DNA from: Paramecium octaurelia
Lineage: Eukaryota > Ciliophora > Oligohymenophorea > Peniculida > Parameciidae
DNA length: 64,000 nt
Reading direction: 5' to 3'
Assembly (NCBI GenBank): GCA_905182995.1
Contig: CAJJDP010000013.1
Coordinates: 248,001-312,000 of the forward strand
Shown piece after piece: positions 14,001 through 26,473 of the stretch. The position numbers and the translations under genes were made by a program. How positions within the stretch are numbered: the first letter of the stretch is position 1; every line of letters starts with the position of its first letter. The notes beneath the pieces were generated by a model. That model saw only the letters and a program-made list of their open reading frames with translations, was not told the DNA's origin and made no database searches.

Positions 14001-17000
14001 GGAAGGAAGTGAACAAGATGAGTAAGAGGAACAGGAAGAAAATGCATCAAACAGTGATGTGCAAAGTGTCAATGAAGAGGACATCGATTAGGAAGACGAA
14101 GAAGAACATGAGGAAGATCAAGAGGAAGGGGCTATTGATGAAGAAAACGAAGTATTTGAATAAGAGGGAGAAAATAATGAAATTTCAGAAGAAAATATTG
14201 AAGTCACCAAACAATTTCATCATCTTACTAGCAGAGAAGATTAGGCATTTGCTAAAATGACTAAATCTATCATTCAATTAATTGGCATTTAATTCCCATA
14301 ATAATTTGGCAAGGTCTTAGATAAATTAGTTCATTCTCTACCTAAACTGAATTCCCCTGATGATTCACAACCAATTAATTGGTGGACAGAACTTACCTAA
14401 TACATCTAAAATCCGTTCTAGATCGATGAGAGATCATATGGGTAAGAATTGAGAATGCAACCATATTTTAGAGATAATAGATTTAACACTGAAATCTTTA
14501 GAATTGACTAAAATGATAGGATTTTTAACAGAAATTAAATTACTCGATATGATCAAATTGACAGATTAGAAAGACTTGAATAGATGAGATAAGAAAGAAT
14601 AGAATAACTTAGATAGGACAGGAATAGATCGATAATATTCAGAAATAGAAGAGAGGAATAACAACTAGGACTTCAACTCTAAAATTAAAACCAACCATCA
14701 GATAATTTGATTTCCTAATTTTAATAACATTTGTCACATTATACCAGAGAATAATAGTTTATTCGATTGTTCAATTGGAATTAAGTCCCATCAAGTTAGT
14801 AATAACCACAATAATAATAAGGAAATATAGCTTCTTTACAAGAGGCTTCTCATAATTTGTAAAGCATATAAGATTAATTATAATAGTCTTTCTTAAACTT
14901 ACTAAATACAAATTAAAATAGGTAGTAATAATAACAATAGTTATTGCAATAATAACTATAATAATAAGAATAATAATAACAATAATAGCAATAATAACAA
15001 TAATAGCAATAATAATAACAATAGCAATAATAACAATAATAACAATAGTAACAATAATAACAATAATAATTGTAACAATAGTAACAATTATAAGAATTAC
15101 TATAGTAATAATAATTATAATAATAATTAGATTAATAACAATTTTAACAATAAATCTAAGTCGAAGAAGCATAAGTTGTTGTGCCTCAATAAAACTCTGA
15201 AGTTATGTAACTAGAACCATAAGTTTCAGAAATTCAAAAATAGGATTAATAATAATAATAACAATAGTAGCAATAATAATAATAATAATAGCAACAATAA
15301 ATGTAAACAGAAGAATAACCTTAAAAGGTAGAATAAACAAATTTAAATAGTTAATAATAATAATTGAATTTCGAATAACTTTATCCAAATACCTTCAATT
15401 TCTTATTAAGAGTAGGAAGAACTTTTGATGACTTAACAAACAACAGTATTGACCCCTCAGTATTTGAAGATTTAACTGAGGAAATGATGGTTGATATTAT
15501 TTCGACCATCCCAGAAAATAGAGAAATTAACCCCATAGAAGGAATAGATTAATAATTCTTACAATCATTGCCTCCAGAAATCAGAAGAGAAATTTACTAA
15601 TAATATGTATAGCCTATCTAGCCTCAGCCTTAATTACAGTCTGATTTAGATCAATTGATTGCCTTAATTAACTAAACTCCTTATGATGATAGAGAGGAAA
15701 TGTATTTACAAATAAGTGCTGAATAAATTAGAAATCTACCTTAAGATCTAAGGCAGGAAGCTACCTAGATAAGGGATAGAGCTGACTAAAGAGCTATTGA
15801 ACAAACGGAGAGGTAATTGTACTATCAGATTGATCCCTAGTAACAAATTTAACGAATTCATAATGTATAAGTATAACAGCAAAGAAAAGAAAATTAAAAA
15901 TCTTTGAATTTGAAGAACTTACTTCAAACATCAAGACATTTGGTTTAGAAACTAGGAAATGTGGATGATGAATTTGCAGAATCTCTATTAAGATTACTTT
16001 ATGTTGAATCTCATAGTTTCGTGAATTTCCCTATTAACTTATTCATAGCTCTGACGAACAATCCAAATGTGGAATATAAGTTAATTGATGCTCTCTTCTT
16101 CATCCTCAAGAATCATAATAATAGAGTAGATTAGGGTGAGTTTCCTCCAAAAATGTTAATAAGAAGAAATGGTTTGATTAGAGATTAAAGCAAGATATAC
16201 GAAATAGTATCATTAAAGATTCTGTATTTAATTTCAAAATTGCAGGGTCCATCAATAAAGTACTTCTTTGAAACAAAGAAATAAGTATAATTGCAATCAA
16301 TAGCCAAATTGTCAGAAGGCACTTAGGAGCTTCCATTGCTATAGTTAATTCAACTTTTGCCTTTGTTTAAAGGCGATCATCAAGAGTTGCTGATTTAAGC
16401 TATATCAAATATAACAACAAAATAGAAGGACTTTAAATAGGAGCAATTGAACTTGGATTCAAAATCAGTAGAGTGCGTTTGTACAATATTATTGTAAAAT
16501 ATGAATAGAAGTGTTAAGAATTTCTCTCATATTATTTTAAATCTCAGTAATAATAAAGAAAACCAATAGTTGATTATCAAATACATTAAGGAATTTATAT
16601 AAAGAATAACCAGGGAAATAAATAATAATTTTGCCAAACAATGCCAATATGATGAAATCTTTACTGCAGACAAAGCCTTGATAAATGTATTTCAATTTGT
16701 CCGAGAAATGAATGACAAAATTGGCGAGAATAATGACTAACAAGATACAAGAAGTAATTTCAAGGAATTATTGGAGGATTAGAGTTTAGTATAATTATGG
16801 AAAAATATGATAAAATTATTGCAAGATATTCCATAACAGTAATTAGCAAAACTCAGTACTAAAATATCTCCTTATTTGGAATGCTTTTTCATTATTTATC
16901 AATTGGTCAATCCGATTAGAAAGAACAAAAACATTTAAAGAGAACCAACAAAGATTGCTAGTATGGAAGGATAATAGCAAGAAGTCCAAGAATAATAATT

Positions 17001-18376
17001 GCATGATGAATTATTCTAGTAGATTTGCGAGAGTGGCAAGGTGTTATTGAATATGATGATTAGAGAGAGATTACAAGAATTGAGAGAGAAAGGAAAATTA
17101 GTTAATGATTCTTTAGGAGTCATAATATTTAAGAATCCTAGAATAGTAGATTTTGATAATAAACAGAAGTATTTCAAGATGGAATTGAAATAACTGAAAA
17201 TGCAGAACAATAGACATCATTATGGAAATATAAATATAAGATGTAGAAGAAAGGATATATTTATGGATTCATATCATCGTATAAGTAAATTAAAGCCAGA
17301 AGAATTGAAGGGTAAATTACATGTGGAATTTGATGGAGAAGAAGGAATTGATGCAGGGGGTGTCACGAGAGAATGGTTTTTGATGCTTTCAAAAGAGATT
17401 TTCAATCCAAATTACGCTCTCTTCACTCCTTCATTAAATGGACAAATGTTTTAACCAAGCAATAAATCTCATGTGAATCCAGACCATGTTAAATATTTTA
17501 AATTTATTGGTAGAATAGTGGGTAAGGCATTATATGATGGCCAATTATTGGACACATATTTCACACGCTCATTTTATAAGCATATTTTGGGTTAGAAATT
17601 AACAATTCATGATATGGAAGACATAGATTTGAATGAATATAAAAGTATGAAGAAAATCTTGGAAGAAAATGTCACAGATTGGGGAATCTATTGGACATAC
17701 AACGTTGATAATTTTGGTAAACTCGAAGAAAGAGAATTAATTGAAGGAGGAAAAACTAAATTAGTAACTGAAGATAACAAGTTGGAGTATGTTCAAACTT
17801 ATTGTTATTAAAAAATGGCTAAAGAAATTAAAGATTAGATTGAGGCTTTTTTGAATGGATTTCATGAATTGATTCCATAATCTTTAGTGAGCATTTTTGA
17901 ATGGAAGGAGATGGAACTAATGTTATGTGGTCTACCTGATATTGATCGTAAATTTATTTGATTTATTATTTTAGTTGAGGATATGAAGGAGAATATCGAG
18001 TATCATGGTTATGGTGAAGGAGATAAAGTAGTTTCATGGTTATGGGAGTTATTGGAGAGTTTCGACAAGAGTAAAAGAGCAGCATTCTTATAATTTGTCA
18101 CAGGTATTTCATTAACTTATCATTAAATAGGCACCTCTAAAGTTCCTTTAGGGGGATTTAAAGAATTGAAAGGAATGCATGGTCCCCAAAAAATATAAAT
18201 ACATAAAAAGCCTTATGTCAATTTTGAATTACCTACTTCACATACATGGTAAATGTTAATTCCATATCATTAGCTTTAATTAATTAGACTTACCTGATTA
18301 TCCAGCTAGATAGATTCTAAAGGAGAAATTGGAGCTGGCAATTATGGAAGGTAAAGAAGGTTTTGGTTTTGCTTGA
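8023..18376 (+). CDS. Giant HECT-domain E3 ubiquitin ligase, HUWE1/TOM1/UPL1 type
   Basis: About 3,407 aa; five introns (8074-8098, 8329-8354, 17948-17974, 18104-18130, 18249-18273) leave an exact coding length. The N-terminal 1,100 residues are armadillo/HEAT-like. A UBA domain follows near residues 1135-1185 ([18 protein letters not shown]). After it come an acidic Asp/Glu tract (bases about 13750-14210), a long polyQ tract (about 14920-15140), a HUWE1-type segment ([17 protein letters not shown]), and a C-terminal HECT domain (about 17190-18370) with [33 protein letters not shown] and [11 protein letters not shown]. The catalytic cysteine (SHTC) is at 18247-18248 plus 18274, split by an intron. 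The family ubiquitinates many nuclear and cytosolic substrates. The C-terminus FGFA is typical of HECT ligases. Confidence 0.9.
14922..15141 (+). repeat. PolyQ-coding TAA/CAA/TAG repeat inside the HECT ligase gene
   Basis: A low-complexity run of TAA, TAG and CAA triplets, in frame with the HECT ligase, encodes an almost pure glutamine tract in the ciliate code. It follows the acidic region and precedes a second, shorter Q tract at about 15240-15305. On the other strand it appears as an Ile/Val-rich pseudo-ORF, which is an antisense shadow. Confidence 0.8.
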
Positions 18377-18436
18377 TATAAAATAATTTCATATTATTTA
18401 GAATAATTTAACTATTTTTTTATATTATTAACGATT

Positions 18437-19247
18437 ATGATTGGAAGGCCTCCAAGAACAAGGAATGATAGATAGTAAAATCCATAAATTAGTGAGGATT
18501 AGTTAAAAATGGAACTTCAAATGTAAGCAGAAAATAAAAAGAGAGAATTGCGATTGTAGTAACTTTAAGAAAAAGAAGAAAATTTAAAATAATTAGAGTA
18601 TGCAGGACAAGATGTTGAATCTTTTAGGAATAAGGTTTATGCAGAATATCAGGATGTCATTCCATCGTAATCGAAAACTGAGTAGGAAAGAGCTGCTCGT
18701 ATTAAATTGAGAGAAGAGGAAAGATTGAGAAGAAAGAATGGCTTAGGAAGTGCTTATGAGTAGGAAAAAGAAAGATTGCCTGTTTAGTTAGAATAAAAGC
18801 TTATATAAAATTTGAATCAAATGAATAACAACTAAAATGGAGATTGGTTAGATAAATAATAATTGGTTTCAAATCAAAATTAGCGTAATGTAAATTATCA
18901 GCATTAATATTAACCCGTTGTTAATAATTATCCTGATCAAGTTTATGGCGTAAGATAAATTTAATAGTCTTAACTTAATAATCAACTAAAAAATGAATCA
19001 CACAAATAACCAGACAAGTAAAATTATGAACAACGCTATTAATCACCACAAATGAATAATAATAGCAATTATTAGAAAAATAAAATGAATGAGGCAGCAG
19101 AATAAGAAAGAGAAAAAAAAAGAAAATATAAGGAATAATTAGATATGTAGATTAGTTAAAAAGGCCAATAAAACTAACAATAAATTTAAAATCAATAAGG
19201 ATAGCAACAATATTAGCAATAATAAAATAATTAGTATCAATAATAAA

Positions 19248-19281
<34 letters not shown>

Positions 19282-20823
19282 GTATAAACCAAATTCATAA
19301 TAAAGTTAAAGATAACCTTAAGTTGAAGTGGATTTCTTTTCAAAATTTGGGTAACCTCAATCTTAATAAGGTTGGAGATAATAATAATAGCAACCATAAA
19401 ACTAAGATAATGTAGCAGCATAAAGAATGAAATATAGAGAAGAACTTGATAGATAAATTTTAGAAAAAAAAAATAGAGAAATGGAATAATAGTAATTAAG
19501 AAATCAATAGGAGTTGGCAAAAAGGCCAGCTAGCAATCCAACAAATGTGTTTGATTTCCCATAAGAATATGATTATAAAAATAATCCACCTCCTTAATCT
19601 CCGAATTATTATTAGCCTCCTTAATCTGCACCCACAGATGATTAGACAAAAGGAAGATTTCTGTAAAGGAGATTCACTAGTGGATAGCCTGAGGATCCTT
19701 AAAAATAAGCTTAAAAGGAACAATATGCAGAAGAATTAAAGAGATAAATGGAAGAAAAAAAAAGAAAGAAAAAATAAGAAGAAGAGGAAAATAGAAGAAG
19801 GGATGAATTAGAATAACAACAATTTTAGTAGCAATAATAACTTGAAAAAAAAAGACAAGAAGAACTAGTAAAATAGAAATAAGCTGAGCAATTTGAATTA
19901 CAAGCTTAAAATATGTAACAAAAAGAAGTAGGAAGAAGAGGGAAGCAAAATCTATAAAATGAATAAATTCATTAAGATGTTATTAAGAAATCTGCCTTGT
20001 AAATTCTATCTCCAGAAAGTGATGTCTAAAGAGATTCGGTATCATAAATTTAGGATTAAAAGTATTAATAACCATAATAATATATACCACAGCAACAACC
20101 TCCATATTAATAATATTTATAACCACAGTAGCCTGTTTAACAAACACCCTATTAGCCTAATCCTTATCATCCTCCTATGTCACCTTTACAAAATGTTTAT
20201 AATCAATTTCATTTATAGGACAATTTATAACAATATTAATAGGTGCTTTTTAATGATTAAAATACACACAATCCTTAGGCTATTATGGTTCATTAATAAT
20301 ATTTAATGTAACTTCAATAAAATAGATAGGAAATTGATCTTGTCAGATAAATATTAGAAGAGAAATTAAGGTTATAATAAATAGAAATGTAGAATTAGTT
20401 ATTAATTGATTAATACTAAAGGAAAGTGATGGATATTTAAAGGGAGTAAAAATTATTTGAATAAGAAATAATTAAATTGTAAGATTTTATTTAAGGGAAA
20501 TAAAAACGTCCTTTGGATCCTACTGTTTTTGCATCAAGCGTTTTTTTTAATGCTTTAGGTAAAAAAGACAATTTAAATTAATCACCACATTAATAACAGT
20601 TAGCAAATATACAACCTTTAAAAATATCTCCTTTTTAATCACCAACAGCTAATTCTTAAGCTCATTAATTTTATAAATAAATTAAATAATCAGATATCTC
20701 TTCTTAATATTCTCATTAATACGAGGAAATAAATTAGTTACATTCTGATAAGCATTAATAACCTTATTCTTAATAATAATAGTAATAATAATCTTATTCT
20801 TAGTAATAGTATTAATAGTAGTA

Positions 20824-20857
<34 letters not shown>

Positions 20858-22246
20858 TAATAATAACAATAATAGTAATAATAACAATAATAGTAATAAT
20901 AATAGTAATAATAATAATATTAACTTTAAATCCATAAACCGAAAGGAATTACAGAATCTATGATTGATAATGATGTTGAATTACCTGGAGAATCTGAGTA
21001 TGTAAATTATACTGAGGAATAATTAGGAAAGAGTTTTATGCCAGAATATAGGGAATTGAAATTAAAAACTCAGCAATCATAAAATTTTAAATAGACTGAG
21101 AATGCAAAAACCATTTAATCATAATAATTTAAAACTCTTTAATCATAGAATTTTTCAAATAATGATTTTTAATTTAATTAATAATAAAAATCATCAATTA
21201 CAGATGAGAGCTGTGAATTACCAAACCATGTAGTTTAGAAATCTATACCTCCATAATTAAGTAGAGTTTAAGTAAGCGACAATAAATCAGACGATTTTAA
21301 AGATGAAGAAATTGAGGAATCACATGAAAGTATAGATGAAGAAGATTATGAACAGAAGGATTTTGAGCCTGAAGAGGAAGTAGTGAATGAACCTAATGAT
21401 GATAATCCATTTGATCAACAAGATGAATAGGATGATGAAAATGAGAATTCAGATAAAGAATAATACGATATTGAGATACCAAACCCACAGAATTATGATT
21501 TGAATATGTTAAAGACTCAAGAATATTATGCCATGTTTGTCGAAAATATAAAGCCTTAATCAAGATAGTAAGAACTAAAATTTCCAACAAAATTACTTTA
21601 ATAAAATACATTAAAATTGAATAATGATACAATATAGTAATCAAGTATGTGCGATTAAAGTGAGATTGTAGAAAGTTAGGTAAAATGTGAAAATGAGAAA
21701 TAAGGAGATGTTGAAGAGGTTCAAATGAGTCAGGCTTAATTTTCTGTGTATTAGTAATCCATGGCTATACCAGAGGATGAAGAGCCTTCCTAGCCTACTG
21801 CATCATAGAAAGCACTAAAAAATTCAAGTAGAAAATATTAAAAACCTAAAACGGTTGATATTTTTAAAAATGAGCAACCTAGAAATTCAAATCCATAATC
21901 TCAAAACTAAATCCCTTAATTTTAGGAGCAATCTAGATTTACTAATCAACAAATTCCAGATTAATCAAGATGTACTAATTTATAGATGCCTGATCAATCT
22001 CGTTGCACCAATCAAAATCCTATAGCTTCTCAAACTTTTCTGTATTAACCAAGAGTAGAATTAGTTAAATCCAGATTAGAAAATCTGTTTTAACATAGTA
22101 ACGAATTAATGGGTGATCTACCCAAAGTAAAAGTTGAAAAGATCGTAGCTGTTGATGATGATGAAATCAAATCTTATAAAATAGAAGAGAATTCATAGTG
22201 GCAATAACAATTAGATTTGTTTGCCTACGAACAAAGCCATAGTTGA
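18437..22246 (+). CDS. Q-rich coiled-coil protein with repeated YxEELxxQI motifs (cytoskeletal/basal-body type)
   Basis: A single uninterrupted frame of 1,269 codons plus TGA with no intron, unusual for its length among these neighbours. The first third is charged coiled coil with three copies of a K/Q-Y-x-E-x-L-x-x-Q-I/M-x-x-K motif, at about 19124-19155 (KYKEQLDMQI), 19429-19461 (KYREELDRQI) and 19718-19752 (QYAEELKRQM). Such motifs are typical of centrosomal or ciliary coiled-coil proteins of the CSPP1/CCDC66 kind. The middle is Q/N/P-rich with a pure polyQ tract near 20815-20920. The C-terminal third is acidic with scattered Ser/Gln. No enzyme domain is visible. A role at basal bodies or the cortex is inference only. 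Confidence 0.6.
20746..20925 (+). repeat. PolyQ-coding TAA/TAG/CAA microsatellite
   Basis: About 180 bases of TAA, TAG and CAA triplets, interrupted only by a few TCT/TAT codons at the start, encode a glutamine tract in frame with the surrounding gene. The complementary strand would read as polyleucine, which is not a real gene. Confidence 0.8.
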
Positions 22247-22276
22247 AATTAATTAAAAATATATATATATTCGTTA

Positions 22277-23182
22277 ATGCACAAAATTCACTATTCTCAT
22301 CAATAATCTCCTTCTAATACTCCAGGTTAGAGTTCATCCCCATCATAGAAGACATAATTAGTACTCAAATAAACAAATAGAACTATAACTTCATAAGCAG
22401 AGAATACAGTTTGTTACAAAAAGAAAAGCAAAACAACAATGAATGCAGAGATTGAATTGAAAAAACAACTACAAGTGCAGAATCAACAATACAAGGAATT
22501 AGCTTTAAAATATGAATTATCGATTTAGGAAATTTAAAAATACTAAATGATGATTGAACGCAACAATTAAAAGAGAAATCATGAGAAATAACAACTACTA
22601 TCTGAAATTTCTATGTTAAAGAAATAATTAGAATAGCGTAGTAAATCTCAAATAGATTTGCATGAGAATGGAAGTAAAGAGAACTGTAATAATTTTTATA
22701 GTTCTTGGACATTTAGTTAATGAGGTGAATCAAAAGGCCATTTTGATGGAATTATCTGAATATAAGGATAAGTGTAAACAACTCTTAAACGAATTGGATA
22801 CTAAGAATCTTCAGTTAGATTAGTAAAATAAAATTTTAAATTTAAGTGTTACAAAGAAACTAATAAATACTCCCTCTTGTTAAGAATTGATTAATTAAGT
22901 GCAAGAACTTACAAAAAAGTTGAATGAGCAAGAAAGCAAAATACTTTAATATGAAATGCAATTAGAGAAATAGCAGTATTGATATTGTTTTAACTTAGAG
23001 CGAATAATAATAAATCTAAGTTTTTATTTAGGGGAGCAGAGTACTTCAATAAAAAGATTTTAGATACTGACTTATTTAGTTCTTCAAGCAATATATAATC
23101 GACAGTAAATATCAACTTAATTTAGATGTCAAATCAAAATGAAAACTCCTCTTAGGGATTGTCAAGTTATATAAAGTTATGA
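22277..23182 (+). CDS. Coiled-coil protein, unrecognised
   Basis: A 283-aa model with introns of 31 nt (about 22688-22718) and 23 nt (about 22976-22998); the exon sum is divisible by three. The Ser-rich N-terminus contains SPSQKTQ and a basic patch KKKSKTTM. It is followed by heptad-patterned coiled coil from about residue 55 to 225, rich in K, E and Q. The first intron has two possible acceptors 15 nt apart that keep the same frame (a 16-nt or a 31-nt intron), so five residues could be optional. No family is recognised. It starts 30 bp after the preceding Q-rich gene and may share a structural role, but that is only proximity. Confidence 0.55.
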
Positions 23183-23222
23183 AAATAATCTGAATTCGTT
23201 TTATATTATTATTATTATTATC

Positions 23223-23626
23223 ATGAGAATATTAATACTGTTGTTATTGGTGTTAGTGAATGTAAATAATCTGTATTAAGTCAGAGCATTCTTTGAGTAT
23301 TTCCTTAGAACAAAACGATCTGGATGAAACTGTGCTTTTGTAAAAGGAAGAAACTCTAACACTTTTAGACATTGCAAACGAGCTTGAGTAATACCATTTG
23401 TTTTAAGTATTGGGTATTATAATAAAGATATAATAAAATAGGAATTGAGGCTTAAGATAGATAAATGAAAAGATTGGCAGTAGCTTCAATTATATCAATT
23501 TTAACAATTGCTGCATGCTGTGGATGTTCATAGATAATATAAGCATATTCAAAATCATGCAAGTAGAAACTTCCACCTCCAAAAAATTAATATAGAAGAC
23601 TAGAACAAAATGCAGACTCTTTATGA
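23223..23626 (+). CDS. Small single-pass membrane protein, unrecognised
   Basis: A 118-aa model built with a 19-nt and a 28-nt intron; the exon sum is divisible by three. It has a cleavable-looking signal peptide (MRILILLLLVLVN), a short acidic Leu-rich luminal region, a transmembrane helix (LAVASIISILTIAACCGC) and a short basic tail with KLPPPKNQYRR. The layout fits a type I membrane protein, with a juxtamembrane Cys cluster that could be palmitoylated. The splice sites are hand-chosen because only this combination keeps one frame from signal peptide to tail. The family is unknown. Confidence 0.45.
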
Positions 23627-23770
23627 GAATTATTGCATTAATAATTTATTTTATTATATGCTCTTTATTTTTAAGCCCTTTTGGTATGCTTCAAATATCG
23701 AAGCTCCAAGTTTATGTTTCATATCCCTAGATAGTCAACTTTTTTTATTATAATTTATATTATATATATA

Positions 23771-24759
23771 TCATCCAGCTTAAGGATATTAATTTTTAAC
23801 ACCCTTTTTTTAGTAAACTCCTGTAAATTCTTATTTTCCAGGAGGAAGTGCTTTCATTGGCTAATGAGATTGTGGAATTTTGCTTTTGATTACTGGTTAT
23901 TAATTTGATTATTACAATGCCTATCTGGTTGGATTGTTATTATAACTAGAAGAGTTTTTACCTAACATATTTGAGGAAATTTCATCTAGAATTTATTTTT
24001 TTTAATTACGTTTTTGAAATGGACGATTATTAAAATCTGTTTATTTTTATTGTTCCTGCAATGCTTTAAGACCTCCAGATAATTAATTAATGCCCAAATT
24101 CTTTCCCACTCCCATCCATTAGTTTTCGAATTAATCAACTTGATCATCCTCAACATTCATATAATGGTTAGTTGTTGTTATTTAGCCGGTTCTATCTCTT
24201 TCTCTGATATGTTTTTTTCCTTTATCATTCATCATTCTTTCATGCGCAAATCTATCAATTCCATCACTATTCTTGTATCCTTGTTATCTTTCACTTATCT
24301 ATTGAAATATAAGTATTATTTGATACTGTATGCCCATTGGCTCCTCTTGCAACAGCATTATTATCAAAATATTTTTCTTGAATGATTTTTCCATCAGGAC
24401 CTAATTTTGATGATTGAACATAGCTGGATGAATAAACTTAAAATACGCCATCCTTTGCATGATTATTAAAATCCATTTAATTTAAATTTTTCATGTGTTT
24501 ATGGAGATTCGAGAATTCCATCATCTCATTTTCTAAATCTCCAAATCCTCCAAAAATTGATCCAAAGCCTAGATTAGCCAATTGGTTATCCATTTGTTGC
24601 ATCATCCTATTAGACATCAAATCAAAATCCTAAAACATATTGAATGGTGCCATCTACTGGTTGTTCTAACGTGACTATAACTTAATTTATAAACTTTACA
24701 TATGGTTAAACTTGATTTGATCTTGATGGCTAACTATTTCCTCGATATTGTTGTAACAT
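23771..24759 (-). CDS. Myeloid leukaemia factor (MLF)-like protein
   Basis: A 311-aa model with two introns (25 and 28 nt) and an exact exon sum. The N-terminal part is Met/Gly/Phe-rich (MDNQLANLGFGSIFGGFG), as in MLF proteins. The core has VYSSSYVQSSKLGPDGKI, then EKYFDNNAVARGANGHT and FAHERMMNDKGKKHIRERD, which match the order of the conserved MLF1-type block (S-x-G-x-DG followed by an ER-x-L-xDKGR-like segment). The C-terminus is Q/N-rich and disordered. MLF proteins bind chaperones and chromatin factors in animals; their role in ciliates is not clear to me. It is divergent from YIF1, with 49 bp between the ATGs. Confidence 0.72.
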
Positions 24760-24808
24760 TGTTCGTTAAATAATTTTATTATAAAAGATTTCGAGAAATA
24801 CTTAATTA

Positions 24809-25706
24809 ATGAAACCATAGCAAGACACGTCTACCGATCCCTTTGCATTTGCCTTCAATCCTCAAAATATTGAAAATACAGTCAATAAGGCCAAGAATAC
24901 ATTAGACAATCCCTTTATTGGGATGGCTTATGCTGGCCTTGGAAAGTAAATGAAAATAATATTTAAGAAAATTTTCTGGCATTGGAGATAAATACGATTC
25001 ATTTTTGAATTCAGTATTCAGCAGTCAATATAGATTTTATTTTGACGTGGACAACATGTATGTAGTGAAGAAATCCATCATGACACTTGCACCTTATCTT
25101 TATAGAGGAAATTGGACATTAAGTAGCTATTCCCTAATATAAATTCAGACAGTGAGTTTTAGGCTATTTCACCAACAGAGAATGTTCATGCTCCTGATCT
25201 CTATTTACCCTTGATGAGTTTAGTGACATTTGTTCTCCTGAGGTGTTTGAGCCTTGGAATTAATGACACGACCTAATTCAGTCCAGGGTATATTGTAGAT
25301 TCCTTCTGGAAATGCTTTGTCATATCCCTCTTGGAAGTAATAATAATAAAAATAGTTTTTTGCTTTTTGGATGGAATTAGGGTCAACACTGTTGACCTTA
25401 TTTCACATTTAAATTATAGATATTGCAGGTATTCCTCATTGTTATTTTAGTTTATGTGCCTTAATGGTATTCAACATTCTGACAAATGGCCTTTTTTCAT
25501 TAATTGGCACAATATATGTACTCTTTTGTTAGGCATTCTTTATTTACAAAACATTACAAAGATATAGTCCATCTCACAATTAGAGTGCCCTTGGTATAAA
25601 ATTAAATAATTATTTAGAATTGAGTAGTTTTGGCTCCAAAATTACAATAGTATTAGCTGTTTTACAGCCAGCTTGCTCTTGGATTATATTGTCTTTTGGT
25701 TAATGA
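24809..25706 (+). CDS. yif1: YIF1-type Golgi/ER membrane protein
   Basis: A 276-aa model with introns of 22, 26 and 19 nt and an exact exon sum. The soluble N-terminus contains NPFIGMAYAGLGKKFSG and SQYRFYFDVDNMYVVKK, the signature region just before the membrane domain of YIF1, then HAPDLYLPLMSLVTFVLL at the first transmembrane helix. About five hydrophobic helices follow. In the family YIF1 pairs with YIP1 and Rab GTPases in ER-Golgi vesicle traffic. The stop is 15 bp from the ATG of the next plus-strand gene. Confidence 0.82.
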
Positions 25707-25721
25707 AATATAATATTATTT

Positions 25722-26113
25722 ATGTCATAAAAATTTGGTCCACTTTAATTAAAAAAGAAAATTCAAAAAACCAATCCCGCTGAAAAAAAGCCCTAAATTC
25801 AGTAAGAAGTGTCAGATAGTAAGCAATTAATTATATATTCACAAGAATAAGAACAAGAAAACGAAAAATTAAAAAAATAATAATTCAATCCTGTTGAAAT
25901 GGCTCAACAAGGAGGAACAGGAAAGACATAAGCAGAAATTCAATATGATTTAGTTAGACTGAAGAGATTAGGCGATAAAATTGAAAAAGTAAACTTACTT
26001 TAAAATATTTCTAGAAAATGGAATTGACATACAGATAAAAAATAGAAACTTTTAATAAAAAAATTTAAAAGATGCCAGAGCATTACGATATACCAAAGGT
26101 AGGCCCAGGTTGA
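25722..26113 (+). CDS. FAM32A-like small basic protein
   Basis: A 121-aa model with one 26-nt intron. The start FGPLQLKKKIQ is basic. The C-terminus reads RQKIETFNKKIQKMPEHYDI followed by PKVGPG, closely resembling the C-terminal block of FAM32A (a helix followed by EHYDIPKV). In animals FAM32A acts in the late spliceosome near the exon junction. A spliceosomal role would suit a genome full of tiny introns, but that is inference. The small size, basic charge and C-terminal match are the only evidence. Confidence 0.65.
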
Positions 26114-26473
26114 GATTTATAAACTTTGTTCTATTTTAATATTTATAACTAAATCTAAAATTCTAAACCTAAATTTCGAATTATTATATTAATAAAAGCT
26201 TCTCCATGTTCTTTAAATATTATCATATATTATATGATAAATATGTGTTGATATAATATAGGTTGTTTATTTAGTCTTATTTTCTATTTTGAACACTAAA
26301 ATGGTATATGCATAAAATTTCCTCTTTAATAAATTATTATGAAATTTAATACAAAAATTGTAGGTTAGTAAAAAATAGAAATATAAATATTATGCTCGAT
26401 TTGATAAGTTCAGTTTTATTTTGAAAAACTATTCCGAAAACTAGAAATCAATTTTTTTATTATATAATATATT
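26114..26473. other. Intergenic, AT-rich, with one perfect inverted repeat
   Basis: No coding frame stands out. At 26221-26239 there is an inverted repeat with 9-bp arms (TATCATATA and TATATGATA) around one central T, which could form a small hairpin near the 3' end of the FAM32A-like gene or the promoter of the phosphatase gene. The purely AT-rich arms mean it may be fortuitous. Confidence 0.4.

Noticed and set aside
14771-15172. Minus-strand Ile/Val-rich 'membrane protein' ORF
   Set aside because: A shadow of the polyQ region of the HECT ligase gene; codon pattern is repeat-driven.
14922-15305. CRISPR-like or satellite array
   Set aside because: The repetition is triplet-based and coding, without spacers or conserved repeat units.
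8023-18376. Many in-frame TAA/TAG suggesting a pseudogene
   Set aside because: All fall at residues readable as Gln, and the frame is exact over 3,408 codons; this is the ciliate code, not decay.
20738-20935. Minus-strand polyleucine ORF
   Set aside because: It is the exact antisense of a TAA/TAG/CAA glutamine repeat inside a 1,269-codon plus-strand gene.
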